Source: Vagococcus zengguangii
GTDB lineage: Bacteria > Bacillota > Bacilli > Lactobacillales > Vagococcaceae
Direction of reading: 5' to 3'
NCBI RefSeq assembly: GCF_005145005.1
Contig: NZ_CP039712.1
Span: 279,001 to 343,000, forward strand
Length of the DNA stretch: 64,000 nt
Position 1 is the stretch's first letter. Each line of letters opens with the position of its first letter. The translations under genes were made by a program, and so were the position numbers. A model generated the notes under the pieces. It worked only from the letters and a program-made list of their open reading frames with translations. It searched no databases and had not been told where the DNA came from. Positions 44,317 to 52,490 of the stretch are shown one piece after another.

Positions 44317-45417
44317 ATGATGAATGACACAGTTGATAAGATTGAAAAATATGCAGATGAGGTATTAGTTGGAGCAGCCAGATATTATGACCAAGTTGAA
44401 GAATTTCCAGAAGAACACGTAAAAAAATTGTTTGACCTAGGTTTTTTCGAATCATTATATCCCAATAATACGGTCACTAATTACCAAGCATATTTAGCAA
44501 ACCTAAGCAATGTGAGTCATCATTTTCCTGCTTTAGCAAGCATCATGTTGACGCAAGAAAGCCACGCTCTATGGCCATTTAGTCAATTCGGTACGGAAGA
44601 GCAACAAGCGGACTATTTCAATCAATTACTGACCGGTCAACAATTTGGAGCCTTTGCTTTAAATGAAGAACATTCAGGGAGCGATTATACTGAAATGGAA
44701 ACAGTCGCTCGTAAAGTTGAAGGGGGCTGGCAATTAACGGGTGCTAAACAATATATATCGAATGCACCAGTAGCCGAAGTTTTTTTAATCGCGGCTCGGA
44801 TCGAACAAATAAATGAAGAAGATACTTATGGTGTGTTTATTGTTAGGCGTCAGGTTAAGGGGTTTGAAATAGGACTTACAGAAGAAAAAATGGGGATAAA
44901 AGCTTTGCCAGTTGCGAGCTTAGTCTTAAACGAAGTCTTTGTGGCAGAGAGTGCTTTACTAGGTGGGCAATTAAATGGTGAACAACAAATTCGCTCGATT
45001 TTAAATCGTAACCGTTTAGCCGTTACTGCCCAAGCCATCGGCATTTCCGAAGGGGCCATGAAACGAGCGTTAGGTTACGTGTCACGCAAGCGAAATATCG
45101 GTAAACGTCTAATTGATTTACAAAATACGCAATACAAATTAGCCGAGATTGAAACAAAGTTATTTGCAGCCAATGCGCTACTAAACCAAGTGGTGATGAC
45201 TAATCCTGATGATGAGCGCTTAGTTGCAATGGCTAAATTAACAGCGTCAAACGACGCAATTGAGACGACGGAAACCATTATTAGTTTAGTCGGTGGCTAT
45301 GGTTATATGAAACACAATGACATTGAACGTCTAATTAGAGACGCGAAAATTACTGCTATATATGGTAGTTCGTCAAATCGTTTGAGAAAAATTATTGCCG
45401 ATCCTTGGACGAAATAA
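44317..45417 (+). CDS. Acyl-CoA dehydrogenase family protein lacking the usual catalytic glutamate
   Basis: 366 residues, a little shorter than typical acyl-CoA dehydrogenases (about 380). It keeps the fold marks: FALNEEHSGSDYTEMET, GAKQYISNAPVAEVFLI, RKRNIGKRLIDLQNTQYKLAE and VGGYGYMKHNDIERLIRDAKI. Where butyryl-CoA dehydrogenases have IYEGT with the catalytic Glu, it has IYGSS (Gly at position 350). The alternative position used by isovaleryl-CoA dehydrogenase also appears to be without Glu (ILNRNRLAV). It may use another base, bind acyl-CoA without dehydrogenation, or work as partner of the first enzyme. Between thiolase and hydroxyacyl-CoA dehydrogenase in the operon. Confidence 0.82.
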   Translation: MMNDTVDKIEKYADEVLVGAARYYDQVEEFPEEHVKKLFDLGFFESLYPNNTVTNYQAYLANLSNVSHHFPALASIMLTQESHALWPFSQFGTEEQQADYFNQLLTGQQFGAFALNEEHSGSDYTEMETVARKVEGGWQLTGAKQYISNAPVAEVFLIAARIEQINEEDTYGVFIVRRQVKGFEIGLTEEKMGIKALPVASLVLNEVFVAESALLGGQLNGEQQIRSILNRNRLAVTAQAIGISEGAMKRALGYVSRKRNIGKRLIDLQNTQYKLAEIETKLFAANALLNQVVMTNPDDERLVAMAKLTASNDAIETTETIISLVGGYGYMKHNDIERLIRDAKITAIYGSSSNRLRKIIADPWTK

Positions 45418-45483
45418 GGAGAATCATGAAGATGATTTAGGCAAAGGAAACTTAATTTAGGGAATATAAGAAAGGTGAAGAAT

Positions 45484-46338
45484 ATGACAATTGAAAAAGT
45501 AATGGTAATCGGATCAGGACAAATGGGTAGTGGTATTGTCCAAGAATTAGCAACAGCTGGCTACCATGTTTATATGAATGATATTAAAGAAGAGTTTGTG
45601 ACACGTGCTTACGACAAAATTGAAAGCGCATTAAATCGCTTAGTTGAAAAGGGCAAGAAATCAGCCGAAGAGGTTCAAACGATTTTAGCCAATATTCAAA
45701 CATCGGTTTCTTATGAAGATGCTAAACAAGTTGATTTAGTCATTGAAGCGGCGACTGAGAACAAAAACATTAAGTTAGATATTTTCCGTCAATTAGACGA
45801 GTTAACACCTGAACATGCGATTTTAGCAACGAATACTTCATCATTATCGATTACTGAGATAGCAGCAGTGACGAAACGACCAAACCAAGTCGTAGGGATG
45901 CACTTCTTTAATCCAGTGCCAGTGATGAAATTAGTCGAAATTAATCACGGTCTAGCAACGGATGAGGCAACGATTGCGACCATTAAAGAAGTCGCTGACA
46001 AAATGAACAAAGTGTCAATCGAGATTAAAGACTCACCAGGTTTTGCGGTTAACCGTATTTTAATTCCGATGCTAAACGAAGCCATTTTCGTGTTAGGTGA
46101 AGGCGTCGCAACGGTTGAAGAGATTGATAAATCAATGAAACTAGGCGCGAATCATCCAATGGGACCATTAGCTTTGGCTGATTATATCGGATTAGATACT
46201 GTGTTAGCGATTATGAATGTATTATACGATGGCTTCAATGATCCAAAATATCGACCAGCACCATTACTTAAAAAGTACGTTGAAGCAGGTTGGTTAGGTA
46301 AGAAATCAGGGAAAGGGTTTTATGACTATGGAAATTAA
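45484..46338 (+). CDS. 3-hydroxyacyl-CoA (3-hydroxybutyryl-CoA) dehydrogenase
   Basis: 284 residues from the ATG at 45484, eight bases from AAAGG; the GTG three codons earlier is less likely. NAD(P)-binding motif GSGQMGSG (residues 10-17), catalytic His in [15 protein letters not shown], and C-terminal dimerisation domain with [15 protein letters not shown]. Stand-alone short enzyme of the Hbd/PaaH type, not the large FadB. Interconverts acetoacetyl-CoA and 3-hydroxybutyryl-CoA. Overlaps the hydratase gene by 17 bases. Confidence 0.92.
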   Translation: MTIEKVMVIGSGQMGSGIVQELATAGYHVYMNDIKEEFVTRAYDKIESALNRLVEKGKKSAEEVQTILANIQTSVSYEDAKQVDLVIEAATENKNIKLDIFRQLDELTPEHAILATNTSSLSITEIAAVTKRPNQVVGMHFFNPVPVMKLVEINHGLATDEATIATIKEVADKMNKVSIEIKDSPGFAVNRILIPMLNEAIFVLGEGVATVEEIDKSMKLGANHPMGPLALADYIGLDTVLAIMNVLYDGFNDPKYRPAPLLKKYVEAGWLGKKSGKGFYDYGN

Positions 46339-47122
46339 TCAAACATATAACTATCTTTCGTTAGCGATTGAACAAGGAATTGGGACGTTAACAATTGAAC
46401 GCCCAAAAGTGTTAAATGCTTTAAGTACCGAAGTATTAGAAGAATTAGAGTTGATGTTAGACGATATCGCGATGATGGAGACAATCGATGTCTTATTAGT
46501 AACTGGTGCAGGGGAAAAAGCCTTTGTAGCAGGAGCCGATATTGCTGAGATGAAAGAAAAACGCGTGTTTGAAGGCCGTGCCTTTTCAGAAGTTGGGAAT
46601 CGCGTCTTCAGTAAATTAGCGAACTTGAGACAGCCAACGATTGCGTGTGTGAATGGTTTTGCTTTGGGTGGTGGTTGCGAGTTAGCTTTAGCGTGTGATA
46701 TGCGTCTAGGAGCTGAAAATGCGAAATTTGGACAACCTGAAGTTGGTTTAGGCATTATCCCAGGCTTTGGTGGGACACAACGTTTAGCGCGTTTAGTTGG
46801 GACAGGTATGGCAAAAGAATTAATTTTTACAGGCAATATCATCGATGCCAAAGAGGCACATCGCATTGGATTATTAAATCGTGTGGTACCGGCTGAAGAA
46901 TTAATAACTGAAGCCCAAAATTTAGCTAATCAAATTCGTAAAAATGCGCCATTAGCAGTTGAATTGAGCAAAGAAGTAATCGATCGTGGGTTAGAAATGC
47001 CAATCGAACACGGATTACGTTTAGAAGCGGAAGTATTTGGTTCACTCTTTTCAACGGAAGATCAAACCGAGGGGATGGACGCCTTTTTAAACCGTCGCAA
47101 AGCCTCATTTACTAAACAATAA
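46322..47122 (+). CDS. Enoyl-CoA hydratase (crotonase family)
   Basis: 266 residues (a second ATG two codons later is also possible: spacing from AAAGGG is 4 or 10). Interconverts 3-hydroxyacyl-CoA and enoyl-CoA. The oxyanion hole is formed by [11 protein letters not shown] and [17 protein letters not shown], and the two catalytic glutamates sit in GGGCELAL and [15 protein letters not shown]. Both are present, so a true hydratase is likely and not another crotonase-fold enzyme. Coupled to the preceding gene. Confidence 0.92.
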   Translation: MTMEINQTYNYLSLAIEQGIGTLTIERPKVLNALSTEVLEELELMLDDIAMMETIDVLLVTGAGEKAFVAGADIAEMKEKRVFEGRAFSEVGNRVFSKLANLRQPTIACVNGFALGGGCELALACDMRLGAENAKFGQPEVGLGIIPGFGGTQRLARLVGTGMAKELIFTGNIIDAKEAHRIGLLNRVVPAEELITEAQNLANQIRKNAPLAVELSKEVIDRGLEMPIEHGLRLEAEVFGSLFSTEDQTEGMDAFLNRRKASFTKQ

Positions 47123-47163
47123 AAAACTTAATGATAAAAATAATTTAAAGGAAGTGTACGAAC

Positions 47164-48483
47164 ATGATGAATGGAACATTAGTTGCTGATAGAGTAGATT
47201 TACAAGGATTATATCAAGAAAAATTGATGACGGCTGAAGAAGCAGTACGTTTAGTTAAACCAGGACAAGGAATTATTTTTCCGATTATGCCAGGTGAGCC
47301 TAAAGCGTTATTAGATGGTATTCGTGGATTAGAAACATTAGAGGATAATCGTTTATATCGTATGCTACCAAGTTTCCCTGTCGTTGATGCACCTAAAGAT
47401 AAATTACGCCAAATCTCGATTTTCTTATCAGGGATGGACCGCAAAGCGATGAACTCAGGAACAGTTGATTTATTACCTAACCATTTTTCTGACATTCCTT
47501 CTATTTTATTAGAGCGTGAAGAAGGTCGGATGGTTATCATGGCAACCGTTGCGCCAATGGATGAAGACGGATATTTCTCATTAGGTACAAGTCCTTCTTA
47601 CGTGGCATCATTAATTGATAAAGCTGATACGATTATTTTAGAAGTGAATGAATGCATGCCGCGTACGTTTGGTATCAATAACGGCATTCATATTAGTCAA
47701 GTCGCAGCGTTAATTGAAAATAATATCGATTTGCCAGAATTAGGTAGTCCATCTTTAAATGACAAAGATTTAGCGATTGGTAAAGAAATTGCCGCTAAAG
47801 TGAAAGATGGCGACACGTTACAAATTGGTTTTGGTGCCATGCCTAATGCGGTAATGGAGTACTTAGTCGACAAACGCCACCTAGGCTTACATACGGAGAT
47901 GCTACCGGAAAGATTAGTTGATTTAGCTGAAAAAGGTGTAATTGATAACAGTCAAAAAGAAATCGATACTGGTAAGTCTGTGGCAACTTTTGCGATTGGG
48001 TCTAAACGTTTATATGAATTCATGGATAATAACCCAGATATTTTAATGAACCCATGTGACTACACAAATAGTTTTGAAGTTATCAGTAAGTTAGATAACT
48101 TAGTAGCCATCAATTCATCAGTTGAAGTCGATTTCTTAGGTCAATGTAATTCAGAACGTGTGAAGAGTACGTATTATTCTTCAACAGGTGGACAGTCTGA
48201 CTTCATGAAAGGTGTACGTTTAACAAAAAATGGAACCGGTATTATCTGCTTGTATTCAACTGCTAAAAATGATGAAATCTCTACGATTGTTTCACATTTA
48301 TTCAGTGGCGCACCGGTTGCAACCTCAAAAAATGATATTGATACGGTTGTCACAGAATTTGGAAGTGCTAAACTAAAAGGGAAAACAATTTCAGAACGTA
48401 CTGAGAGCTTAATTAAGATTGCTCATCCTAAGTTCCGTGATGAATTAACGGAACAAGCTAAAGCGATGGGTTACTTAGCTTAG
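47164..48483 (+). CDS. Acetyl-CoA hydrolase/CoA-transferase family protein (butyryl- or 4-hydroxybutyrate-CoA:acetate CoA-transferase type)
   Basis: 439 residues, Cat1/AbfT-type family I CoA-transferase. The active-site glutamate is E245 in LHTEMLPE. Other conserved segments are QIGFGAMPNAVMEYL, VDFLGQCNSE and STGGQSDFMKGV. It exchanges CoA between acyl-CoA and acetate. In butyrate producers this step releases butyrate, in the opposite sense it activates short-chain acids at the cost of acetyl-CoA. No acyl-CoA ligase lies in the cluster, so this is probably the entry or exit point. An M or ATG pair at 47164/47167 leaves the start uncertain by one codon. Confidence 0.88.
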   Translation: MMNGTLVADRVDLQGLYQEKLMTAEEAVRLVKPGQGIIFPIMPGEPKALLDGIRGLETLEDNRLYRMLPSFPVVDAPKDKLRQISIFLSGMDRKAMNSGTVDLLPNHFSDIPSILLEREEGRMVIMATVAPMDEDGYFSLGTSPSYVASLIDKADTIILEVNECMPRTFGINNGIHISQVAALIENNIDLPELGSPSLNDKDLAIGKEIAAKVKDGDTLQIGFGAMPNAVMEYLVDKRHLGLHTEMLPERLVDLAEKGVIDNSQKEIDTGKSVATFAIGSKRLYEFMDNNPDILMNPCDYTNSFEVISKLDNLVAINSSVEVDFLGQCNSERVKSTYYSSTGGQSDFMKGVRLTKNGTGIICLYSTAKNDEISTIVSHLFSGAPVATSKNDIDTVVTEFGSAKLKGKTISERTESLIKIAHPKFRDELTEQAKAMGYLA

Positions 48484-48510
48484 CCAGACGTCTAAGAAAA
48501 GAGGGGAACC

Positions 48511-49377
48511 ATGAAGTTAGATCAATTAGTTTTTGGCGAGATGACACTGACATGGTTAGAAGGTGGTACAACCGCAATGGATGGTGGTGCAATGTTTGGT
48601 GTCGTACCCAAACCATTGTGGAGTCGTAAGTATCCTTTTAACGAAAAAAATCAAATTGAATTACCAACTGATCCGATGCTGATTCAATATCAAGGACAAA
48701 ATATGTTGATTGATGCTGGAATAGGTAAGGGAAAGCTCACGGATAAACAACGTATGATTTTTGGTGTCTCTAGAGAGTCAGAAGTCGAGGAGAGTTTAGC
48801 GACGTTAGGCTTAACGCTAGCCGATATTGATGCCGTGTTAATGACCCATTTGCATTTTGATCATGCGAGTGGCTTAACGGCACAAGTCGGAGTAGGAGAG
48901 TATCGTTCAGTATTTCCGAATGCAACTATTATCGTCAATGAAATGGAATGGCAAGAAATGCAGCATCCTAATATTCGTTCTAAGAGTACGTATTGGGAAT
49001 ATAACTGGCAACCAATTGTTGAACAAGTGCAAACCTATCAGGAGAGTTTTGAATATTTACCAGGAATTGAATTAATTCATACGGGAGGTCATAGTGAAGG
49101 CCATGCGCTAATTAAACTGACGCAAGGAGACCAAGTGCTACTCCACATGGCAGACATTATGCCAACCCATGCGCACCAAAACCCATTATGGGTGCTAGCC
49201 TATGATGACTATCCAATGACATCCGTTTTTGCGAAAGAAAAATGGATGAAGGAAGCATATGAAAAAAATTATAGTTTTATTTTCTATCATGATGCATTTT
49301 ATCGTATGGTGAAATGGGACACACAAGGCAAAGAAATAGTAGAATCACTGAAACGAACAAGAGCACGTGAAATTTAG
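48511..49377 (+). CDS. MBL-fold metallohydrolase, YtnP-like
   Basis: 288 residues, metallo-beta-lactamase fold. Dinuclear metal motif HxHxDH is [11 protein letters not shown] (about residue 110), further ligands in [13 protein letters not shown] (His near 195), DIMPTHAH and the C-terminal FYHDAFY. The N-terminal pattern [23 protein letters not shown] is that of Bacillus YtnP, described as a lactonase acting on signalling lactones. As last gene of an acyl-CoA operon it might instead hydrolyse a thioester or lactone formed in the pathway. Fold firm, substrate open. Confidence 0.85.
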   Translation: MKLDQLVFGEMTLTWLEGGTTAMDGGAMFGVVPKPLWSRKYPFNEKNQIELPTDPMLIQYQGQNMLIDAGIGKGKLTDKQRMIFGVSRESEVEESLATLGLTLADIDAVLMTHLHFDHASGLTAQVGVGEYRSVFPNATIIVNEMEWQEMQHPNIRSKSTYWEYNWQPIVEQVQTYQESFEYLPGIELIHTGGHSEGHALIKLTQGDQVLLHMADIMPTHAHQNPLWVLAYDDYPMTSVFAKEKWMKEAYEKNYSFIFYHDAFYRMVKWDTQGKEIVESLKRTRAREI

Positions 49378-49410
49378 GGAAAAAACTTATAATACCAGGA
49401 ATTAAATCTG

Positions 49411-49444
49411 AAGTCGTAACTAGTAATAGTTGCGGCTTTTTATA
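49411..49444 (+). terminator. Terminator of the thiolase operon
   Basis: AAGTCGTAAC pairs fully with GTTGCGGCTT (two G-U pairs), loop TAGTAATA, then T run. Confidence 0.75.
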
Positions 49445-49513
49445 TGTCTAGGTAATTTTATTTAAATTATTTACTAAAAAAAAAGAAACTTTTGTGAAAA
49501 AGGACAAATTTTA

Positions 49514-49542
49514 TATACAGCCAAATGAAAACGTTTTATAAT
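49514..49542 (+). promoter_or_regulatory. Promoter of the ABC ATPase gene with overlapping cre-like site
   Basis: TATACA (49514-49519) and TATAAT (49537-49542), 17 bases apart. TGAAAACGTTTTAT (49526-49539), 12 of 14 cre positions, covers the spacer and -10 box, so CcpA should repress. Confidence 0.6.
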
Positions 49543-49752
49543 CGAGTTATAAGTTAGTTATATTAAGCGAAAATAGGAGGGGAAACTAAGGTAGGTAAGC
49601 ACTTTGTTGGTAGGTTTATCACGGTTTAACAAGTTAGAAGCAAGGAGCTGATTGTTAGAACGTTGTTTTATTTATTGGAAATGTAAGCGTATTATTTTTG
49701 ATGGTGGATATATTAGCAATAAAAAATATAATGAGGAAGTAGGAAAGTCAAC
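49543..49752 (+). promoter_or_regulatory. Long leader of the ABC ATPase gene with a second cre-like site
   Basis: About 200 bases between the promoter and the start codon (inside the 375-base gap 49378-49752). TGTAAGCGTATTAT at 49682-49695 is again cre-like (only the final CA positions differ), placed to act as a roadblock. Ribosome sites without long genes occur at about 49575 (AGGAGG) and 49642 (AAGGAG), the latter followed by a 35-codon frame. Confidence 0.45.
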
Positions 49753-49759
49753 ATGGTAG
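49652..49759 (+). CDS. Possible 35-residue leader frame
   Basis: TTG at 49652 stands four bases behind AAGGAG and opens a frame of 35 codons whose stop TAG (49757-49759) overlaps the ATG of the ABC ATPase gene. The predicted product (beginning LLERCFIYWKCKRII) is basic and cysteine-containing and matches no family I know. It may be chance, or a frame that couples translation to the next gene. Confidence 0.2.
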   Translation: MLERCFIYWKCKRIIFDGGYISNKKYNEEVGKSTW

Positions 49760-50856
49760 ATATTAAATTAAAACACATTCAAAAAAAATATGAAGGAAAT
49801 GATAAATATTCAGTAACAGATTTTAATCTGGATATTAAAGATAAAGAGTTCATCGTTTTTGTAGGACCATCTGGTTGTGGTAAATCAACAACTTTACGTA
49901 TGGTGGCTGGTTTAGAAGACATTACAGAAGGTGAATTATGGATTGGCGACACATTAATGAATGATGTGGCCCCTAAAGACCGTGATATCGCGATGGTATT
50001 CCAAAACTATGCGTTATACCCACATATGTCAGTTTATGACAACATGGCATTTGGTTTGAAATTACGTAAATATGACAAAGCTGAAATTGAACGTCGTGTA
50101 AAAGATGCGGCTGAAATTTTAGGATTATCTGACTACTTACAACGTAAACCGGCAGCTTTATCAGGTGGACAACGTCAGCGTGTGGCGTTAGGACGTGCCA
50201 TCGTTCGTGATGCGAAAGTATTCTTAATGGATGAGCCATTATCAAACTTAGATGCGAAATTACGTGTGGCGATGCGTGCTGAAATCGCTAAATTACACCA
50301 ACGATTGGAAACAACAACTATTTACGTTACCCATGACCAAACAGAAGCGATGACAATGGCAGATCGTATCGTTATTATGAAAGACGGTATCGTCCAACAA
50401 ATTGGTTCGCCAAAAGAAGTGTATGACACGCCAAACAACGTCTTCGTAGCTGGCTTCATCGGCTCACCAGCGATGAACTTCTTTGATGCACGTATTGAAA
50501 ACGGGTATGTGGTAAATAATGATGGCTTAAACTTACGTATTCCAGAAGGTCAATACAATATGTTGAAAGCGAAAGGATACGAAGGAAAATCAGTAACATT
50601 TGGTATTCGTCCGGAAGATATTCATACTGAGCCAATCGCTTTAGATACCTACAACGAATCAATCGTTAACTCTAAAGTAGTCGTATCCGAATTGCTTGGT
50701 GCGGAAACAATGCTTTATACAACATTAGGCAACACTGAGTTTATCTCACGTGTCGATGCTCGTTCTGCTTATGTGCCAGGTCAAGAGGTTAAATTAGGCT
50801 TTAATGTAACAAAAGGTCACTTCTTTGATAAAGAAACTGAGCAAGTGATTCGCTAA
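49753..50856 (+). CDS. msmK: Multi-sugar ABC transporter ATP-binding protein (MsmK/UgpC type)
   Basis: 367 residues. ABC domain with Walker A GPSGCGKST, Q-loop, signature LSGGQRQR, Walker B VFLMDEPLSNLDAKLR and switch THDQTEAMTMADR. The C-terminal 130 residues form the TOBE/MalK regulatory domain (FGIRPEDIHTEP). No permease or binding-protein genes are adjacent. In Firmicutes one such ATPase often serves several carbohydrate importers, so this is probably the shared energiser for maltodextrin and related uptake systems coded elsewhere. Strong cre-like sites in front fit a sugar role. Confidence 0.93.
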   Translation: MVDIKLKHIQKKYEGNDKYSVTDFNLDIKDKEFIVFVGPSGCGKSTTLRMVAGLEDITEGELWIGDTLMNDVAPKDRDIAMVFQNYALYPHMSVYDNMAFGLKLRKYDKAEIERRVKDAAEILGLSDYLQRKPAALSGGQRQRVALGRAIVRDAKVFLMDEPLSNLDAKLRVAMRAEIAKLHQRLETTTIYVTHDQTEAMTMADRIVIMKDGIVQQIGSPKEVYDTPNNVFVAGFIGSPAMNFFDARIENGYVVNNDGLNLRIPEGQYNMLKAKGYEGKSVTFGIRPEDIHTEPIALDTYNESIVNSKVVVSELLGAETMLYTTLGNTEFISRVDARSAYVPGQEVKLGFNVTKGHFFDKETEQVIR

Positions 50857-50871
50857 TAGTACCCCTAAATG

Positions 50872-50908
50872 AAAATATCCTCTTGATCAATCGAGAGGGT
50901 ATTTTTTT
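50872..50908 (+). terminator. Terminator after the ABC ATPase gene
   Basis: AAAATATCCTCTTGAT pairs with ATCGAGAGGGTATTTT (two G-U pairs), loop of two to four bases, then T. Confidence 0.85.
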
Positions 50909-50987
50909 ATGAACTAAGAGTTCCGCTAGTGTTAAATATTTGTTTTAGTTATAATAAGTTAACACTTTTATAAAGGAGCGTATGCCT

Positions 50988-51530
50988 ATGATTACGATTA
51001 TCACCGGCAGTACACATGCTGGTAAGACAGCGCTAGCTCAAGCGTTACTTGAGCGTGAGCAAACCCCGTATTTGTCGATTGATCATCTGAAAATGGGGCT
51101 CATTCGTGCAGGCCATACGTCATTAACCCCATTGTCAGAAGATTCAGAATTAACGGCGTATTTATGGCCGATTGTGGCAGAGATGATAAAAACAGCTAGT
51201 GAGAATCGACAAGATTTAATCGTTGAAGGTTGCTACGTGCCAGCTGATTGGAAAAGTTATTTTACGACAGCGTATTTAAATGATATTCGTTTTGTCTGTT
51301 TAATATTATCTGAATCCTATATCAAGCAATCGTTTGACCAAATTGTTCAACAAGCATCGGTTATAGAGCAACGCCTGGATGATGAGTGGTTGACCCCAGA
51401 GTTATTAATTCAGGATAACAGACAGTGGTTAGAAGACTGTCAAATACACCAGTTACCATATATTTTAATTGAAGAGGTATATGATCAAGCGATGATTATT
51501 GAACAACTTATTCAACAGTCGGATAAATGA
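50988..51530 (+). CDS. P-loop ATPase/kinase-like protein, function unknown
   Basis: 180 residues from the ATG at 50988 (nine bases from AAAGGAG); an ATG two codons earlier is only three bases away from it. Walker A is ITGSTHAGKTALA at the N-terminus, then SIDHLKMGLIRAG, and LIVEGCYVPADW in a Walker-B-like position. Size and layout resemble small nucleoside/nucleotide kinase-like or zeta-toxin-related P-loop proteins, which phosphorylate small molecules. No antitoxin-like gene is next to it. A TATAAT at 50950-50955 is the probable -10 box. Monocistronic. The substrate cannot be inferred. Confidence 0.7.
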   Translation: MITIITGSTHAGKTALAQALLEREQTPYLSIDHLKMGLIRAGHTSLTPLSEDSELTAYLWPIVAEMIKTASENRQDLIVEGCYVPADWKSYFTTAYLNDIRFVCLILSESYIKQSFDQIVQQASVIEQRLDDEWLTPELLIQDNRQWLEDCQIHQLPYILIEEVYDQAMIIEQLIQQSDK

Positions 51531-51574
51531 AAGAAGGAGATGACCGTTTTCAGACATCTCCTTCTTTTATTTTT
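51530..51574. terminator. Terminator between the P-loop gene and mapP
   Basis: AAAGAAGGAGATG / CATCTCCTTCTTT perfect 13-base stem with 12-base loop, T-rich on both sides. Confidence 0.85.
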
Positions 51575-52403
51575 ATATAATAAACTCGCTTTCAATCCCG
51601 AAATGATCGCTAACTACGGGACTATCTTTACCGTCAAATTTGATTTGATAAGTATTGAATTTGATGTTGTGCCCAAAAATAAAATCGATACGTAATTGTT
51701 GCGTATTATTTTGCCAACCGTCGATGTTCTTTTCAACAGTAAATTCACCATAGGTTGCGGGGGCTTCGATAAAGGCGTCCGTAAGGGTTAAAGGGCTAGC
51801 CATTATTAATTCATAACCTTCATCAGGTAGGTGGGCGGGATTATTGAAATCACCAGCTAAAAGTAGACAATCGCTAGTTGGAAGCTGATTTGTTAAGGTT
51901 TGCCATTCATAAGCAAAGCCAGTGTGTTCATCTAACCACCAAGAATAATGACCGCTGACAATCGTTAAAGAATGATTGTCTAGTTCTGTTTGTCCGATTA
52001 AAACCGTACGTGTGCGGTAATCAGTTGGCTCGTGACTCTCAGAAATAGTGAGTTGTTGGGTAGTAAGTGGTGTTTTGGAAAGAAGCGCCACACCTTCTTC
52101 GTATTTGTCATAACCGATATGATTATACGCCCAGCCCCAGTAATAGTGCTGACCTAATTCTTTCAGACGTTCGACTAATAAGAGAGCGAAATTATCTGTT
52201 TTAATCATCATTTGTGCCTCATCAGTCGGGCAGAAGTACTCATCTGTTTTGGCAAGTGGTGACGTGATTAACTGATTGACTTCTTGTAACGCCACCAGTG
52301 AGTAATTTTGTTTGCTGATTACTTGAGCAAGTTGTTGGAGTTTTTTAAGTGGTTCTGTTTCCAACCAACTATGGATGTTTAGGGTAAGTAAGGTGTGCGT
52401 CAT
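51573..52403 (-). CDS. mapP: Maltose 6'-phosphate phosphatase MapP (endonuclease/exonuclease/phosphatase fold)
   Basis: 276 residues, EEP fold: SLVALQEVNQ (metal-binding Glu near residue 41), VSGHYSWW, LLAGDFNNPA (Asp/Asn), and the C-terminal VVSDHFGIE with the Asp-His pair. Without context it would be called a nuclease-like phosphatase. In Enterococcus faecalis the gene directly downstream of malT encodes MapP, which dephosphorylates maltose 6'-phosphate made by the PTS so that maltose phosphorylase can use it. Here the gene is in exactly that place, same strand, 87 bases behind malT. A TATAAT (minus strand, 52438-52433) and AAAGGAG precede the ATG, so it can also be made from its own promoter. 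Assignment by fold and position. Confidence 0.87.
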   Translation of the reverse strand: MTHTLLTLNIHSWLETEPLKKLQQLAQVISKQNYSLVALQEVNQLITSPLAKTDEYFCPTDEAQMMIKTDNFALLLVERLKELGQHYYWGWAYNHIGYDKYEEGVALLSKTPLTTQQLTISESHEPTDYRTRTVLIGQTELDNHSLTIVSGHYSWWLDEHTGFAYEWQTLTNQLPTSDCLLLAGDFNNPAHLPDEGYELIMASPLTLTDAFIEAPATYGEFTVEKNIDGWQNNTQQLRIDFIFGHNIKFNTYQIKFDGKDSPVVSDHFGIESEFII

Positions 52404-52436
52404 GGTTAAACTCCTTTAATTCAGTTGTGTTTATTA

Positions 52437-52484
52437 TAGCAAGAAAAAGAGATGTGAGCACCATTGCCACATCTCTTTTTTTTT
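52437..52484. terminator. Hairpin terminator between malT and mapP
   Basis: AAAAAGAGATGTG / CACATCTCTTTTT, perfect 13-base stem, T runs on both strands. It probably limits read-through from malT into mapP. Confidence 0.8.
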
Positions 52485-52490
52485 AGTAAG

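Noticed and set aside
50988-51530. P-loop protein as a zeta-type toxin
   Set aside because: No antitoxin-like partner gene is adjacent and the match is limited to general P-loop features.
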